Shown: positions 25,697 through 34,706, counted from the first letter of the stretch. The stretch: DNA of 56,316 nucleotides from Sphingomonas faeni (GCF_024273235.1 NZ_JANBVH010000030.1:1-56316), one strand, 5' to 3'. Numbers and translations: made by a program. Notes: generated by a model from the sequence alone, not told the origin.

Positions 25697-26350
25697 TCAG
25701 AAGCGGAAGCCGTAGCTGGCGACCACCTGGTGACGATCCGTATCGACGTCGAATCGGCCGCTGGTGCCGCCGGTCGCATAGTCGATGTTGCTGCGCTCAT
25801 ACTTCGAATAGCGATATTCGAGCTTGGCATAGCTGTTCGGACCGACCGCGTGCTCGGCACCGGCACCGACGCGCCAGCCGTCGAGATTGAAATCGGTGTC
25901 GGTCGTCTGGTTGGTGTCGCCGGCGAGCACGTTCAGCTTGGCATTGGTGTAGCCGCCCTTGACGTACAGCATCGTCGTCGGTGCGACGACATAGCCTGCG
26001 CGCGCGCCGACATAGATATCACGGCCCTGCTTGACGCGACCGAAGCCGAAGTCGCTGGTATAGTCGTTGCGGTCGCTCTTCGAGGTCGAACCGGTCAGTT
26101 CGGCCTCGGCGCCGAGCACGATGTTGTCCGACGTCGCGATGTCGTAGCCGATACCGCCGCCGTACAGCAGTCCGTCGATCTTCTGGTCGTCGCGCCCGTT
26201 GTTGTTGGACACGCTGCTGCCGGCGCCGGTGTGGTCGTAGCCGAGCGTGGCCTCGACACGGGGGCCGGTGAAGGTCGGGTTGGTCTGCGCGAGGGCGGGT
26301 GCTGCGACTGCGGTGGTGGCGAGCAGCGAGACGGCGATAAGCGTACGCAT
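25697..26350 (-). CDS. Outer-membrane beta-barrel protein (OmpW/Omp25-like small barrel)
   Basis: A 217-residue exported protein with a signal peptide of about 21 residues ending APALA. The mature chain shows alternating amphipathic strands (VEATLGYDHT, DIYVGARAGYVV, MLYVKGGYTNAKL, SYAKLEYRYSKYE) and ends in aromatic Phe (VVASYGFRF), the classic assembly signal for the Bam machinery. This fits the small eight-stranded barrel family of alphaproteobacteria. The ATG follows AAGGAGTAACCCCA, a very strong ribosome-binding site, suggesting abundant expression. The pore or adhesin role is unknown. Confidence 0.88.
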   Translation of the reverse strand: MRTLIAVSLLATTAVAAPALAQTNPTFTGPRVEATLGYDHTGAGSSVSNNNGRDDQKIDGLLYGGGIGYDIATSDNIVLGAEAELTGSTSKSDRNDYTSDFGFGRVKQGRDIYVGARAGYVVAPTTMLYVKGGYTNAKLNVLAGDTNQTTDTDFNLDGWRVGAGAEHAVGPNSYAKLEYRYSKYERSNIDYATGGTSGRFDVDTDRHQVVASYGFRF

Positions 26351-26490
26351 TGGGGTTACTCCTTACTATCTGGTCACCCCAAAACGCGGGGTGGACCGCT
26401 CCAATGGACCAACCGCCCGAGCGTTGCATGAACCCCAGATAAACACGGAAATCCGTTGCTTTTGCGCCACAGGGGGTTGAAACGCGGGCT

Positions 26491-27174
26491 ATGATTCCAA
26501 GCCAACGGCAGGGTGAAGCGGACGCCCGATCAAGCGCTATTCCGGCTGCGCGCACGGGTCGGGATTTCGTCGCGCGGCACGGCGAAACCGTGTTCAATGC
26601 GGCGCATCGGTTGCAAGGAGATGCCGCGCATACGCCTTTGACGCGGGCGGGGTTCGCGCAGGCGGACGAGCTTGGGCGGGCGTTGCGCGGATTGCTGGGG
26701 GCGAAACCGGCGCTGACTCTTTGGGCTTCGCCGACCGGGCGGGCTCTGCAAACTCTGGCGGTGATTTGCGAGCATCTGGAGCTGGATTGGCATGGCGCGC
26801 GGACCGATCCCCGGCTGGTCGAGATCGACATGGGGTCCTGGGGCGGGCGCTATTATGCCGACGTGATCGACGAGGTCGGGCCGGTGATGCTGCCGGGGGG
26901 TACGCTGAAGCCTGCGCCCGATGGCGAGACCTACACGCAAATAGCGGCACGGGTTGGCGGATGGCTCGCGGATACTGCGGAAGATCCGGGCGACCGGCTG
27001 GTGATCATGCACGGGATTTCGAGTCGGGTGATGCTGGGGGTGATGACCGGGGCGGCGGTCGATCCGGAGCTCGGGGCGCCGGTTGCGCCGGGCTTGCCGC
27101 AAGGGTCGGTGACGCTCGTCGAGAACGGACGCGCGACCGTGCCCCATCTGGGTACGGGATTCGCGCCGGCGTGA
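26491..27174 (+). CDS. Histidine phosphatase family protein
   Basis: Phosphoglycerate-mutase-like phosphatase. The catalytic phosphohistidine loop is ARHGETVFN (His30), the second His is in VIMHGISSR, and WASPTGRALQT carries the conserved Arg. It would remove phosphate from a small metabolite, which is unknown. Length is 227 residues if the first ATG is used, but the first 23 residues are polar and unlike the family, which usually starts a few residues before the ARHGE loop. No good ATG or ribosome-binding site is visible nearer, so the 5' end is uncertain. Confidence 0.85.
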   Translation: MIPSQRQGEADARSSAIPAARTGRDFVARHGETVFNAAHRLQGDAAHTPLTRAGFAQADELGRALRGLLGAKPALTLWASPTGRALQTLAVICEHLELDWHGARTDPRLVEIDMGSWGGRYYADVIDEVGPVMLPGGTLKPAPDGETYTQIAARVGGWLADTAEDPGDRLVIMHGISSRVMLGVMTGAAVDPELGAPVAPGLPQGSVTLVENGRATVPHLGTGFAPA

Positions 27175-27213
27175 GATGGGATCTGGGCGACTGTTTCACA
27201 CCGGGGCCTTCTG

Positions 27214-27325
27214 CCCCCCTCCCTGGAAGGGAGGGGTTGGGGGTGGGTCGGCTTCCGCACATTCGAACCGTGGGGGCTCGAGCGGGCCTACCCACCCCCT
27301 GCCCCTCCCTTTCAGGGAGGGGGGG
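27214..27325. repeat. Composite palindrome, family C long form (copy 2)
   Basis: CCCCCCTCCCTGGAAGGGAG with GGGTTGGGGGTGGGTCGG, and CCTACCCACCCCCTGCCCCT with CCCTTTCAGGGAGGGG. Its right arm ends 5 bp before the next ATG and appears to form that gene's ribosome-binding site. Confidence 0.88.
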
Positions 27326-27329
27326 TTCG

Positions 27330-27806
27330 ATGCGTTTGGCGTTGGTGGTGGGATTGCTTGCGGTCGCTGCTCCGGTTTCTGCGCGTGATACGATCGGCAT
27401 CTACAAGGGCTGGGGTGCGTTTCGCGATGCTTCTCCCGCACGGTGTTATGCGATTGCTCGGCCGGTGATGGCGGGGGGGCGTGCTTCCGGGTTCGCCAGC
27501 GTTGCGACATGGCCGAAGCGCGGTTTGCGTTCTTCGCTGTACGTGCGGCTGAGCCGTGAGCGCGATCGATCGGCGGGGGTGACGCTGACGGTCGGCGAGC
27601 GGCGATTCGCGCTCGTGGCGAACGGGCTGGACGCCTGGGCGAGCGATGCGCCTAGCGATCGCGCGATCGTCGCGGCGATGCGGTCGGGACGGAGCATGAG
27701 CGTGGAGGCGGTCGGCATCGGCGGGCGCCCGTTCGTTGATGTGTACGCGTTGTCGGGCGCGGCGACCGCGATCGATGCGGCTGTGCTTTCGTGTAGCCAA
27801 GGTTGA
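27330..27806 (+). CDS. Exported small protein, possibly IalB-like
   Basis: A 158-residue secreted or periplasmic protein. The signal peptide is residues 1-18 (MRLALVVGLLAVAAPVSA). The mature part has Cys39 (ASPARCYAIARPV) and a Cys near the end (VLSCSQG), consistent with one disulfide. A GVTLTVGERRFALV segment and the overall pattern recall the invasion-associated locus B family; this is tentative. The only ribosome-binding site in reach (AGGGAGGGGGGGTTCG) lies in the arm of the palindrome just upstream. Confidence 0.7.
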   Translation: MRLALVVGLLAVAAPVSARDTIGIYKGWGAFRDASPARCYAIARPVMAGGRASGFASVATWPKRGLRSSLYVRLSRERDRSAGVTLTVGERRFALVANGLDAWASDAPSDRAIVAAMRSGRSMSVEAVGIGGRPFVDVYALSGAATAIDAAVLSCSQG

Positions 27807-27930
27807 TTTTTCTCGGTCAATACGCTACGTAAATCGTATCAAGCCCCCGGTAGCCGTCTTGAGGCGCTCGCAAGAGCAGATATCAGCTCAAGGCCCGCCC
27901 CCGGGGGCAACCTGTTTCTGGTGCTTTGAC

Positions 27931-29856
27931 ATGCCGACTGCCGTCGTGATCGATGGCGCGTTTTTCCTGCGCCGGTTCAACAGTGCATTTCCCAATCTCG
28001 ACGCGTCGAATGCGAAGGATATCGCATTGGGCGTCGTCTGTATTGCGGCCTATCACGTATCTGCGCGACTGCATGCAACACCGTCGTGGCAGCAAGCGCC
28101 TGACTCCGCCTATCGCCCCGACGAAACGAGCGAACTCTACCGAATTTTCTTCTACGATTGCCCACCGCTGACGAAGCGACTGCACACTCCGATCTCCCGG
28201 CGCTCGATCAATCTGGCGATGACACCGGAAGCGCAGCTACGCCTGGCCATACATGCGCAATTGGACCAGACCCGCAAGGTTGCGGTCCGCCTCGGGCGGT
28301 TGAACGACAAGATAACGCCGTGGCGCCTCAAGCCCAGCGCGATGGCCAGATGGCAAGCGGATGGCTTCGCACCGCATGACGATGATTTCGAGCTCGACGT
28401 CATGCAGAAGGGCGTCGACATGCGGCTGGGACTGGACATCGCCTCGATGGCATACAAGCGACAGGTCGATCAGATCATCCTGATCGCCGCAGACGCCGAT
28501 TTCGTACCGCCCGCCAAATTGGCCCGTCGCGAGGGCATCGACGTCGTGCTCGACCCGATGTCCGCGCACGTCGCCCCCGACCTGCTTCAACATGTCGACG
28601 GAGTCCGAAAACTGCCGAATGCAGATCGGCTCTCCCCTTCAGGAAAAGACGCAATGACCGCCGCGAACCTCATGCCTATCCCCGGGCACATCGATCCCGT
28701 GCCCGTTCCCCGCAGCTTCGTGCCGCGCAGCGATGGGCGGATCGACCTGCTCGGGCTGTCGCTCGCCGATCTGCGGATGGCGCTGGAGACGTCGCAGCTC
28801 GAGGAGAAGCAGGCCAAATTGCGCGCCAAGCAGCTGTGGCACTGGATCTACAATCGCGGCGCGACCGAGTTCTCGGCGATGACCGACATCTCGAAGACGA
28901 TGCACCCTTGGCTGGAGCAGCGCTTCGTGATCAGCCGGCCCAATGTGGTCGAGGCGCAGGTATCGACTGACGGGACACGGAAGTGGCTGCTGCGATCCGA
29001 TGACGCGCAGGATTACGAGATGGTGTTCATCCCCGACGCGGATCGCGGGACGCTGTGCGTGTCGAGCCAGGTCGGCTGCACGCTCAACTGCACCTTCTGC
29101 CACACCGGCACTATGCGGCTGGTGCGCAACCTGACCCCGGCCGAGATCGTCGGCCAGGTGATGCTCGCGCGCGATTCGCTGGGCGAATGGCCGAGCCAGC
29201 CCGAGGGCCGCATGCTCACCAACATCGTGATGATGGGGATGGGCGAGCCGCTGTATAATTTCGAGAACGTCCGCGATGCGCTGAAGCTGGTGATGGACGG
29301 CGCAGGGCTGGCGCTCAGCCGGCGGCGGATCACGTTGTCGACGAGCGGCGTAGTGCCGATGATGGCGCGTGCGGGGGCGGAGATCGGCGTGAACCTGGCG
29401 GTGTCGCTGCATGCGGTGACCAAGGAAGTGCGCGACGAGATCGTGCCGCTCAACCGGAAATACGGCATCGAGGAATTGTTGCAGGCGTGTGCGGACTATC
29501 CCGGCACCAACAACGCGCGGCGGATCACGTTCGAATATGTGATGCTCAAGGACAAGAACGACTCCGACGACGATGCGCGCGAACTCGTTCGGTTGCTGCG
29601 GAAATACGAGCTGCCGGCGAAGGTGAACCTCATTCCGTTCAATCCCTGGCCGGGTGCGGCTTACGAGTGTTCGACGCCGGAGCGGATCAAGTCGTTCTCC
29701 AGCATCGTGTTCGGCGCGGGGATCTCGGCACCGGTGCGGACGCCGCGCGGGCGTGACATCGATGCGGCCTGTGGCCAGTTGAAGACCGCGTCGGAGAAGA
29801 AGAGCCGGGCGCAACTCGATCGTGAGGCTGCTGTCGAGTCCGACGCTTTTGCTTGA
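27931..29856 (+). CDS. NYN-domain protein fused in frame to RlmN
   Basis: One uninterrupted frame of 641 residues. The first 240 or so form a NYN (LabA/DUF88) PIN-like nuclease domain: MPTAVVIDGAFFLRRF opens it, LYRIFFYDCPPLTKR and DDFELDVMQKGVDMRLGLD follow, and QIILIAADADFVPPAKLARR carries the last acidic residues. Candidate metal-binding Asp residues sit in VVIDG, KGVDM and ADADF. The C-terminal 400 residues are a complete RlmN. In the standalone NYN proteins I know, a stop follows the VDGVRKLP region; here none occurs. An RlmN ribosome-binding site lies inside the frame, so both a fusion and a free RlmN may be made. The fusion might also be a recent loss of a stop codon. The 65 open residues before this ATG overlap the previous gene and are excluded. 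Confidence 0.75.
   Translation: MPTAVVIDGAFFLRRFNSAFPNLDASNAKDIALGVVCIAAYHVSARLHATPSWQQAPDSAYRPDETSELYRIFFYDCPPLTKRLHTPISRRSINLAMTPEAQLRLAIHAQLDQTRKVAVRLGRLNDKITPWRLKPSAMARWQADGFAPHDDDFELDVMQKGVDMRLGLDIASMAYKRQVDQIILIAADADFVPPAKLARREGIDVVLDPMSAHVAPDLLQHVDGVRKLPNADRLSPSGKDAMTAANLMPIPGHIDPVPVPRSFVPRSDGRIDLLGLSLADLRMALETSQLEEKQAKLRAKQLWHWIYNRGATEFSAMTDISKTMHPWLEQRFVISRPNVVEAQVSTDGTRKWLLRSDDAQDYEMVFIPDADRGTLCVSSQVGCTLNCTFCHTGTMRLVRNLTPAEIVGQVMLARDSLGEWPSQPEGRMLTNIVMMGMGEPLYNFENVRDALKLVMDGAGLALSRRRITLSTSGVVPMMARAGAEIGVNLAVSLHAVTKEVRDEIVPLNRKYGIEELLQACADYPGTNNARRITFEYVMLKDKNDSDDDARELVRLLRKYELPAKVNLIPFNPWPGAAYECSTPERIKSFSSIVFGAGISAPVRTPRGRDIDAACGQLKTASEKKSRAQLDREAAVESDAFA
28654..29856 (+). CDS. rlmN: Dual-specificity 23S rRNA A2503 / tRNA A37 C2-methyltransferase RlmN (internal start)
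   Basis: Radical SAM enzyme making 2-methyladenosine in rRNA and tRNA. From the internal ATG the product is 400 residues. The [4Fe-4S] motif is CTLNCTFC (Cys142, 146, 149), the second conserved Cys is in GTLCVSSQVG (Cys135), the glycine-rich SAM site is MGMGEPLYNF, and the catalytic methyl-carrying Cys is Cys339 in AAYECSTPE. MTAANLMPIPGHIDPVPVPR is the usual sphingomonad RlmN start. AGGAAAAG lies six bases upstream, so independent initiation is plausible despite the continuous frame with the NYN domain. It is followed, with overlap, by a TSUP permease gene. Confidence 0.93.
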   Translation: MTAANLMPIPGHIDPVPVPRSFVPRSDGRIDLLGLSLADLRMALETSQLEEKQAKLRAKQLWHWIYNRGATEFSAMTDISKTMHPWLEQRFVISRPNVVEAQVSTDGTRKWLLRSDDAQDYEMVFIPDADRGTLCVSSQVGCTLNCTFCHTGTMRLVRNLTPAEIVGQVMLARDSLGEWPSQPEGRMLTNIVMMGMGEPLYNFENVRDALKLVMDGAGLALSRRRITLSTSGVVPMMARAGAEIGVNLAVSLHAVTKEVRDEIVPLNRKYGIEELLQACADYPGTNNARRITFEYVMLKDKNDSDDDARELVRLLRKYELPAKVNLIPFNPWPGAAYECSTPERIKSFSSIVFGAGISAPVRTPRGRDIDAACGQLKTASEKKSRAQLDREAAVESDAFA

Positions 29857-30607
29857 GTGGAGTGCGGTCGCACTGGCGGCAGGGGCGGGCGTTCTAGGCG
29901 GTGCGATGAATGCGTTGGCGGGCGGTGGCAGCTTCGCGACGATGCCGACGCTGATCGGGCTCGGCGTGCCGTCGACCTTCGCCAACGCGACCAGCAACGT
30001 CTCACTCCAGCCGGGCGCGATGGCGAGCGCATGGGCGTATCGGCACGGGCTCCAGCGGATTTCCGGCGTCGGCATGAAGACTATGGCGGGGGTGACCTTT
30101 GTCGGCGGGCTGATTGGAAGTCTTTTGCTGGTCGCGACCTCGGCGCGGGCGTTCGACCTGATCGTGCCGTGGTTGCTGCTGTTCGCGACGCTGGCGATCG
30201 CGTTCGGGACGCGCGCGTCGCTTTGGCTGCGGTCGCGGGTCGAGATCGGACCTAAGTCGCTGGTGGCGGTGCAGGCGCTGCTGGGGATCTATGGTGGGTA
30301 TTTCGGGGGCGGAGTCGGGCTGATGCTGACCGCCGCGTGGGGGCTGCTGTCGGGCGCGACGCCTGCGACGCTGGCGCCGCCGCGGACGCTGATGCTGGCA
30401 GTCGCGAACCTCGCGGCGACGATCATCTTCATCGCCACCGGCATGGTGGTGTGGGCGCTGTGCGTGCCGATGCTGCTGGGCGGGATCGTCGGCGGGCATT
30501 ACGGTGCGAAGCTGGGGTTGTTGCTGTCGCCGCAGGTGATCCGCGTGTGGACGCTGCTGGTGACGATCGCGACGACGATCGTGTTCTTCTGGCGGGCGTA
30601 TTCCTGA
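29822..30607 (+). CDS. TSUP family transporter (TauE/SafE type)
   Basis: A 261-residue inner-membrane protein with seven to eight hydrophobic helices. GAMNALAGGGSFATMPTLIG near the N-terminus and ALLGIYGGYFGGGVGLMLTA in the middle are the two Gly-rich repeats of the TauE/SafE family, which moves anionic sulfur compounds or other organic anions. The start is a GTG at 29822 that overlaps rlmN by 35 bases, so translation may be coupled. The substrate cannot be told from context. A strong terminator follows 200 bp downstream. Confidence 0.88.
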   Translation: MRLLSSPTLLLEWSAVALAAGAGVLGGAMNALAGGGSFATMPTLIGLGVPSTFANATSNVSLQPGAMASAWAYRHGLQRISGVGMKTMAGVTFVGGLIGSLLLVATSARAFDLIVPWLLLFATLAIAFGTRASLWLRSRVEIGPKSLVAVQALLGIYGGYFGGGVGLMLTAAWGLLSGATPATLAPPRTLMLAVANLAATIIFIATGMVVWALCVPMLLGGIVGGHYGAKLGLLLSPQVIRVWTLLVTIATTIVFFWRAYS

Positions 30608-30660
30608 GTCTGGTGGCCGCGTGGGGGGGTGTTTGGGTGTTGAAGGGTGATGGCTCGAGC

Positions 30661-30701
30661 TGGCCTACCCACCCCCAGCCCCTCCCTTCCAGGGAGGGGG
30701 G
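30661..30701. repeat. Half copy of family C long form
   Basis: CCTACCCACCCCCAGCCCCT followed by CCCTTCCAGGGAGGGG equals the right half of the elements at 20064-20174 and 27214-27325. The left half is missing, so this is a truncated copy. Confidence 0.8.
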
Positions 30702-30806
30702 CTTGGAAGATCTTTGGTGGCGAACGATCATCGCCTCTGATTCATCGAGACGACAGTGCGAGCAGAGTACTCGACGACTTCGAGGATCCCCCGCCCTTCC
30801 GATACG

Positions 30807-30845
30807 AAAAAGGCCGGTACCGCGGGATGCGGTACCGGCCTTTTT
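30807..30845. terminator. Strong bidirectional intrinsic terminator
   Basis: AAAAAGGCCGGTACCGC and its perfect complement GCGGTACCGGCCTTTTT enclose a 5-nt loop. The perfect 17-bp dyad with A/T flanks works on both strands. It lies between the rightward TSUP gene and the leftward DUF4167 gene, which converge here. Confidence 0.9.
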
Positions 30846-30900
30846 GGTGTTCACCAGGGAATGGATCGGCGGTCATACCGATCGAACATATAGAGCTTGT

Positions 30901-30950
30901 TTCCCCGCGAAGGCGGGGATCCAGACTGGACTCCCGCCTTCGCGGGAGAA
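30901..30950. repeat. Composite palindrome, family F (copy 1)
   Basis: TTCCCCGCGAAGGCGGGGAT with CCAGACTGG and ACTCCCGCCTTCGCGGGAGA. Two hairpins surround a short symmetrical CCAGACTGGA centre. A longer-loop copy is at 41181-41258. With the terminator and half repeat it accounts for the 425-bp gap between the TSUP and DUF4167 genes. Confidence 0.85.
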
Positions 30951-31033
30951 CAAAGCAGCAGCACCGGCCGGGGGTTGTCCAACGCATCCTTGCCGGAGAG
31001 GACAACCGCCGGATCAACCCAGAGCAGTCGAGA

Positions 31034-32263
31034 TCAGCCGGCCTGAACCTCGTCGGGTACCGCGCGAACGCGGCGGCGGCGGGGCTTTTCCTCGGTGGCG
31101 GCGTCGGCGGCGGGGGCCGCTTCGGCTGCCCGAGTTGGGGCCGGCGCCGGTGCGACGGTGGCCGAGATGCCGAGCGAGGGCGGCAGGCGGTCCGCGTCGA
31201 ACGCGGTCGGCGTGCCCTCGTCCTGCGAACCCTGGTCCTGAGTGGCGGGGGCGTCGAGGCTGCGATCGCGGCGCGGGCGACCGCGACGGCGGGGCTGCTC
31301 CTCGGCTGCCGCGACCGGCGCCGTGGTTTCGGCGGTTTCGGTCGGCTGGGCGGTCTCGGTCACCGAACGCAGCGTGTCGGTTTCCGAATCCTGGTTGGCG
31401 TTGGCCATCGGCGCGCTCACGCGTGGCGTGCGACGGGTCGTCTCACGCTGCGGCGCATCGCGGTAGTCGCTGCGCGGCTCGCGGACCTGCTCGTCGCGGG
31501 ACTGGTTCTCGCGGGACTGGTTCTCACGGGCCTGGTTCTCACGGGCCTGGGCCTCGCGCGCCTGACCCTGCTCTTCGCCGCTACGCTCGTCGCGCTGCTG
31601 CGCATCGCGGGGGGCGTTGCGCTGGTTGCGCTGGCTGTCGCCACGGACGCGGTCCTCGCGCTGGCCTTCGCTGCGGGGGCCGTCGTTGCGGGAACCCTCG
31701 TTACGCTGACCCTCGTAGCGATTATTCTCGTAGCGCGGGCGCTCTTCGCGCTGCGGACGGTCTTCACGGCTCTGGCGGGGCGCATTCTGGTACTGGCCAT
31801 TCTGCTGGCCGCCATTCTGCTGCTCGCCACGATTCTGTTCGGGCGCGGCCTGCTGGCCACCCTGCTGCTCGCCCGAGCGGATCGGCTCGCCCTCGTCGCC
31901 ATAATCGTCGTCGCCGTCGAGATCGAAGGGCTGCTGGCGGCGCGGCTGCTGCTGCGCCTGCGGCTGGCTCTCTTCAAAGCGGGCGCGGGTTTCGCTCAGG
32001 ACGCGGAAATAATGGTCCGCGAACTGGAGGTAATATTCGATGTTGACGCGGTCGCCCTGCATCTGTGCGTCGCGCGCGAGGTTCTTGTACTTCTCGTACA
32101 GCTGGCTCGCGTTGCCGCGCGCGCGGCTGTCGATCCGGTTGCCGGTGTCGCGACCGTTCTGGCCTCCGCCGCCACCCTGGCGTTGACCGCCACCGCCACC
32201 ACCGCCGCCATTATTATTGTTGCCACGACCGCGACGGCGGCCGGCTTGCCGGTTGTTGATCAA
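31034..32263 (-). CDS. DUF4167 domain protein (disordered, probable RNA-binding)
   Basis: A 409-residue protein. The N-terminus is Arg/Gly/Asn-rich (INNRQAGRRRGRGNNNNGGG), then comes the conserved DUF4167 segment (RARGNASQLYEKYKNLARDA and VNIEYYLQFADHYFRVL). The remaining 300 residues are Gln/Arg/Glu-rich and repetitive (RENQARENQSRENQSRDEQ). The strong composition bias suggests a disordered, perhaps RNA-binding protein; this is inference. The start is a TTG at 32263, which opens the INNRQ motif that begins this family and follows GAGGACACAAGC; a distant ATG gives 51 extra unrelated residues. It closes the hisS-prfA-prmC-DUF4167 cluster. Confidence 0.85.
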   Translation of the reverse strand: MINNRQAGRRRGRGNNNNGGGGGGGGQRQGGGGGQNGRDTGNRIDSRARGNASQLYEKYKNLARDAQMQGDRVNIEYYLQFADHYFRVLSETRARFEESQPQAQQQPRRQQPFDLDGDDDYGDEGEPIRSGEQQGGQQAAPEQNRGEQQNGGQQNGQYQNAPRQSREDRPQREERPRYENNRYEGQRNEGSRNDGPRSEGQREDRVRGDSQRNQRNAPRDAQQRDERSGEEQGQAREAQARENQARENQSRENQSRDEQVREPRSDYRDAPQRETTRRTPRVSAPMANANQDSETDTLRSVTETAQPTETAETTAPVAAAEEQPRRRGRPRRDRSLDAPATQDQGSQDEGTPTAFDADRLPPSLGISATVAPAPAPTRAAEAAPAADAATEEKPRRRRVRAVPDEVQAG

Positions 32264-32520
32264 GCTTGTGTCCTCAGTCGTCGAACCAAAATCTGGTCGT
32301 GCTCCGAAATGCGGTGCAAACCCCCCGCCGCGCAGCGATGATCCGTTCGAGATCGCTGGTCGGACTTCCCAGGGCCGCCGGACTGCAGCGACTTCAAGGC
32401 GAAGGATGCGGGTCAACGCTCAAAACCGACCATGATGTCGAGAGTGCGTGCCCCTGCCCGCGTGATAGCGGCCCCGACGGGCTTACTACAAGCGAAATGT
32501 ACGTATTCGCGCCATATTCT

Positions 32521-33456
32521 TCAAGTCGCGGCTTTGATCGCGACCAGCGCGCGCGGGTTATTGCCGAAGTCGTGGTGGAGCGCGACGCGCAGACCTTGCG
32601 CCTCGAGCAGGGCCGTGACGGGCGCGCCCTGGGTCGATCCGATCTCGATCACCGCCGCGCCGCCGGAGGCGATCAGCGCGGGAAGCTGTGCGGCGAGGAT
32701 GCGGTAGTCGTCGAGCCCGTCGCGGCCGGCGAACAGCGCGGCGTGCGGTTCGTGGTCGTGGACTTCGCGCGGGAGCGTCTCGTCGGTGGCGATGTAGGGC
32801 GGGTTGGCGAGGATCAGGTCGAACTGACCCGAGATGGCGCTGGCCCAGCTGCCGCGGACGAAATGGGTGCGGTCGGTCATGCCGAGGGTGGCGGCGTTGG
32901 CGCGCGCGTAGTCGAGCGCTTGCGGGGAATAGTCGACGCCTAGGCCTTGGGCGGGCCATTCGTCGAGAGCGGCGAGGAGCAGCGTGCCGGGGCCGGTGCC
33001 GAGGTCGAGCACGGTGGCGGGGGCGCGACCGGCGAAGTGCGCCTGGGCCGCGATCAGGAGCGTTTCGCTGTCGGCGCGGGGGACGAGCGCGCCGGGACCG
33101 ATGGCGAGGTCGATCGACCAGAAGCCGCGGGTGCCCGTGATGTAGGCGATCGGCTCGTGGTTGAGGCGGCGGTCGACTAGGGAGGCGAAGGTGGCGGGGA
33201 CGGTGTAGCGGTCGGGGTCGAGGAGGACGGCGTTACGCTCGACGCCGAGCGCGTGCGCCATGAGGAGTTCCGCGTCGAGGCGCGGGGTGGCGGAGAAGGC
33301 GAACTGTGCCGCGGCGGTGGCGATGGCTGCACTGACTCCCCCGCCCGCTTGCGGGAGGGGGTTGGGGGGTGGGCACGCGCTCACCGTGGACGCGCCGTTG
33401 GCGATTGGTCGAAAGACCAGAGCGACCCGTTCGTGTGGAACGAGCCGCGAGCCCAC
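32521..33456 (-). CDS. prmC: Peptide chain release factor N5-glutamine methyltransferase (5' end repeat-derived)
   Basis: SAM-dependent methyltransferase that modifies the GGQ Gln of RF1/RF2, fittingly next to prfA. Motifs are VLDLGTGPGTLL (150-160), PRADSETL (127-134) and the catalytic NPPY (218-221) in FDLILANPPYIATDE. The native family start, near VSAAIATAAAQFAFSATPRL, has no start codon. The only in-frame candidates, GTG at 33456 and GTG at 33384, lie inside a palindrome, so residues 1-40 are repeat-derived. The 33456 GTG has GGGAGGGGGCCGGGG in front, also from the repeat. At 311 residues it is longer than the usual 280-290. Confidence 0.92.
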   Translation of the reverse strand: MGSRLVPHERVALVFRPIANGASTVSACPPPNPLPQAGGGVSAAIATAAAQFAFSATPRLDAELLMAHALGVERNAVLLDPDRYTVPATFASLVDRRLNHEPIAYITGTRGFWSIDLAIGPGALVPRADSETLLIAAQAHFAGRAPATVLDLGTGPGTLLLAALDEWPAQGLGVDYSPQALDYARANAATLGMTDRTHFVRGSWASAISGQFDLILANPPYIATDETLPREVHDHEPHAALFAGRDGLDDYRILAAQLPALIASGGAAVIEIGSTQGAPVTALLEAQGLRVALHHDFGNNPRALVAIKAAT

Positions 33457-33490
33457 CCCCCGGCCCCCTCCCGCTTGCGGGAGGGGGGGA
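33336..33490. repeat. Composite palindrome, family C (copy at the prmC 5' end)
   Basis: The arms CTCCCCCGCCCGCTTGCGGG with AGGGGGTTGGGGGGTGGGC, and GCCCACCCCCCGGCCCCCTC with CCGCTTGCGGGAGGGGGG, enclose about 70 bp. It occupies the prfA-prmC gap and the first 40 codons of prmC. Confidence 0.88.
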
Positions 33491-33501
33491 AGCAGGAACG
33501 C

Positions 33502-34575
<1,074 letters not shown>

Positions 34576-34579
34576 CAAA

Positions 34580-34706
34580 TCCTCCCCGGCACGGGGAGGG
34601 GGACCGCCCGAAGGGAGGTGGAGGGGGCGGGCCGCAGGTGTTGCGCGACGTGGAAGCCCCCCTCCGTCAGTGCCGCGCACTGCCACCTCCCCGTGCCGGG
34701 GAGGAT
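34580..34706. repeat. Composite palindrome, family H2 (copy 1)
   Basis: The arms ATCCTCCCCGGCACGGGGAG and CTCCCCGTGCCGGGGAGGAT are complementary over 20 bp with small changes. The inner sequences, GGGACCGCCCGAAGGGAGGTGG and CCCTCCGTCAGTGCCGCGCACTGCC, are not each other's complement. It lies between hisS and prfA, with one arm at the prfA start. Confidence 0.88.

Noticed and set aside
27736..27930. N-terminal 65-residue extension of the NYN-RlmN frame
   Set aside because: It overlaps the end of the preceding gene, contains no NYN sequence, and NYN proteins start at the MPTAVVIDG position.
30807..30845. Perfect dyad considered as an operator
   Set aside because: A/T-flanked perfect stem between two convergent genes is best explained as a bidirectional terminator.
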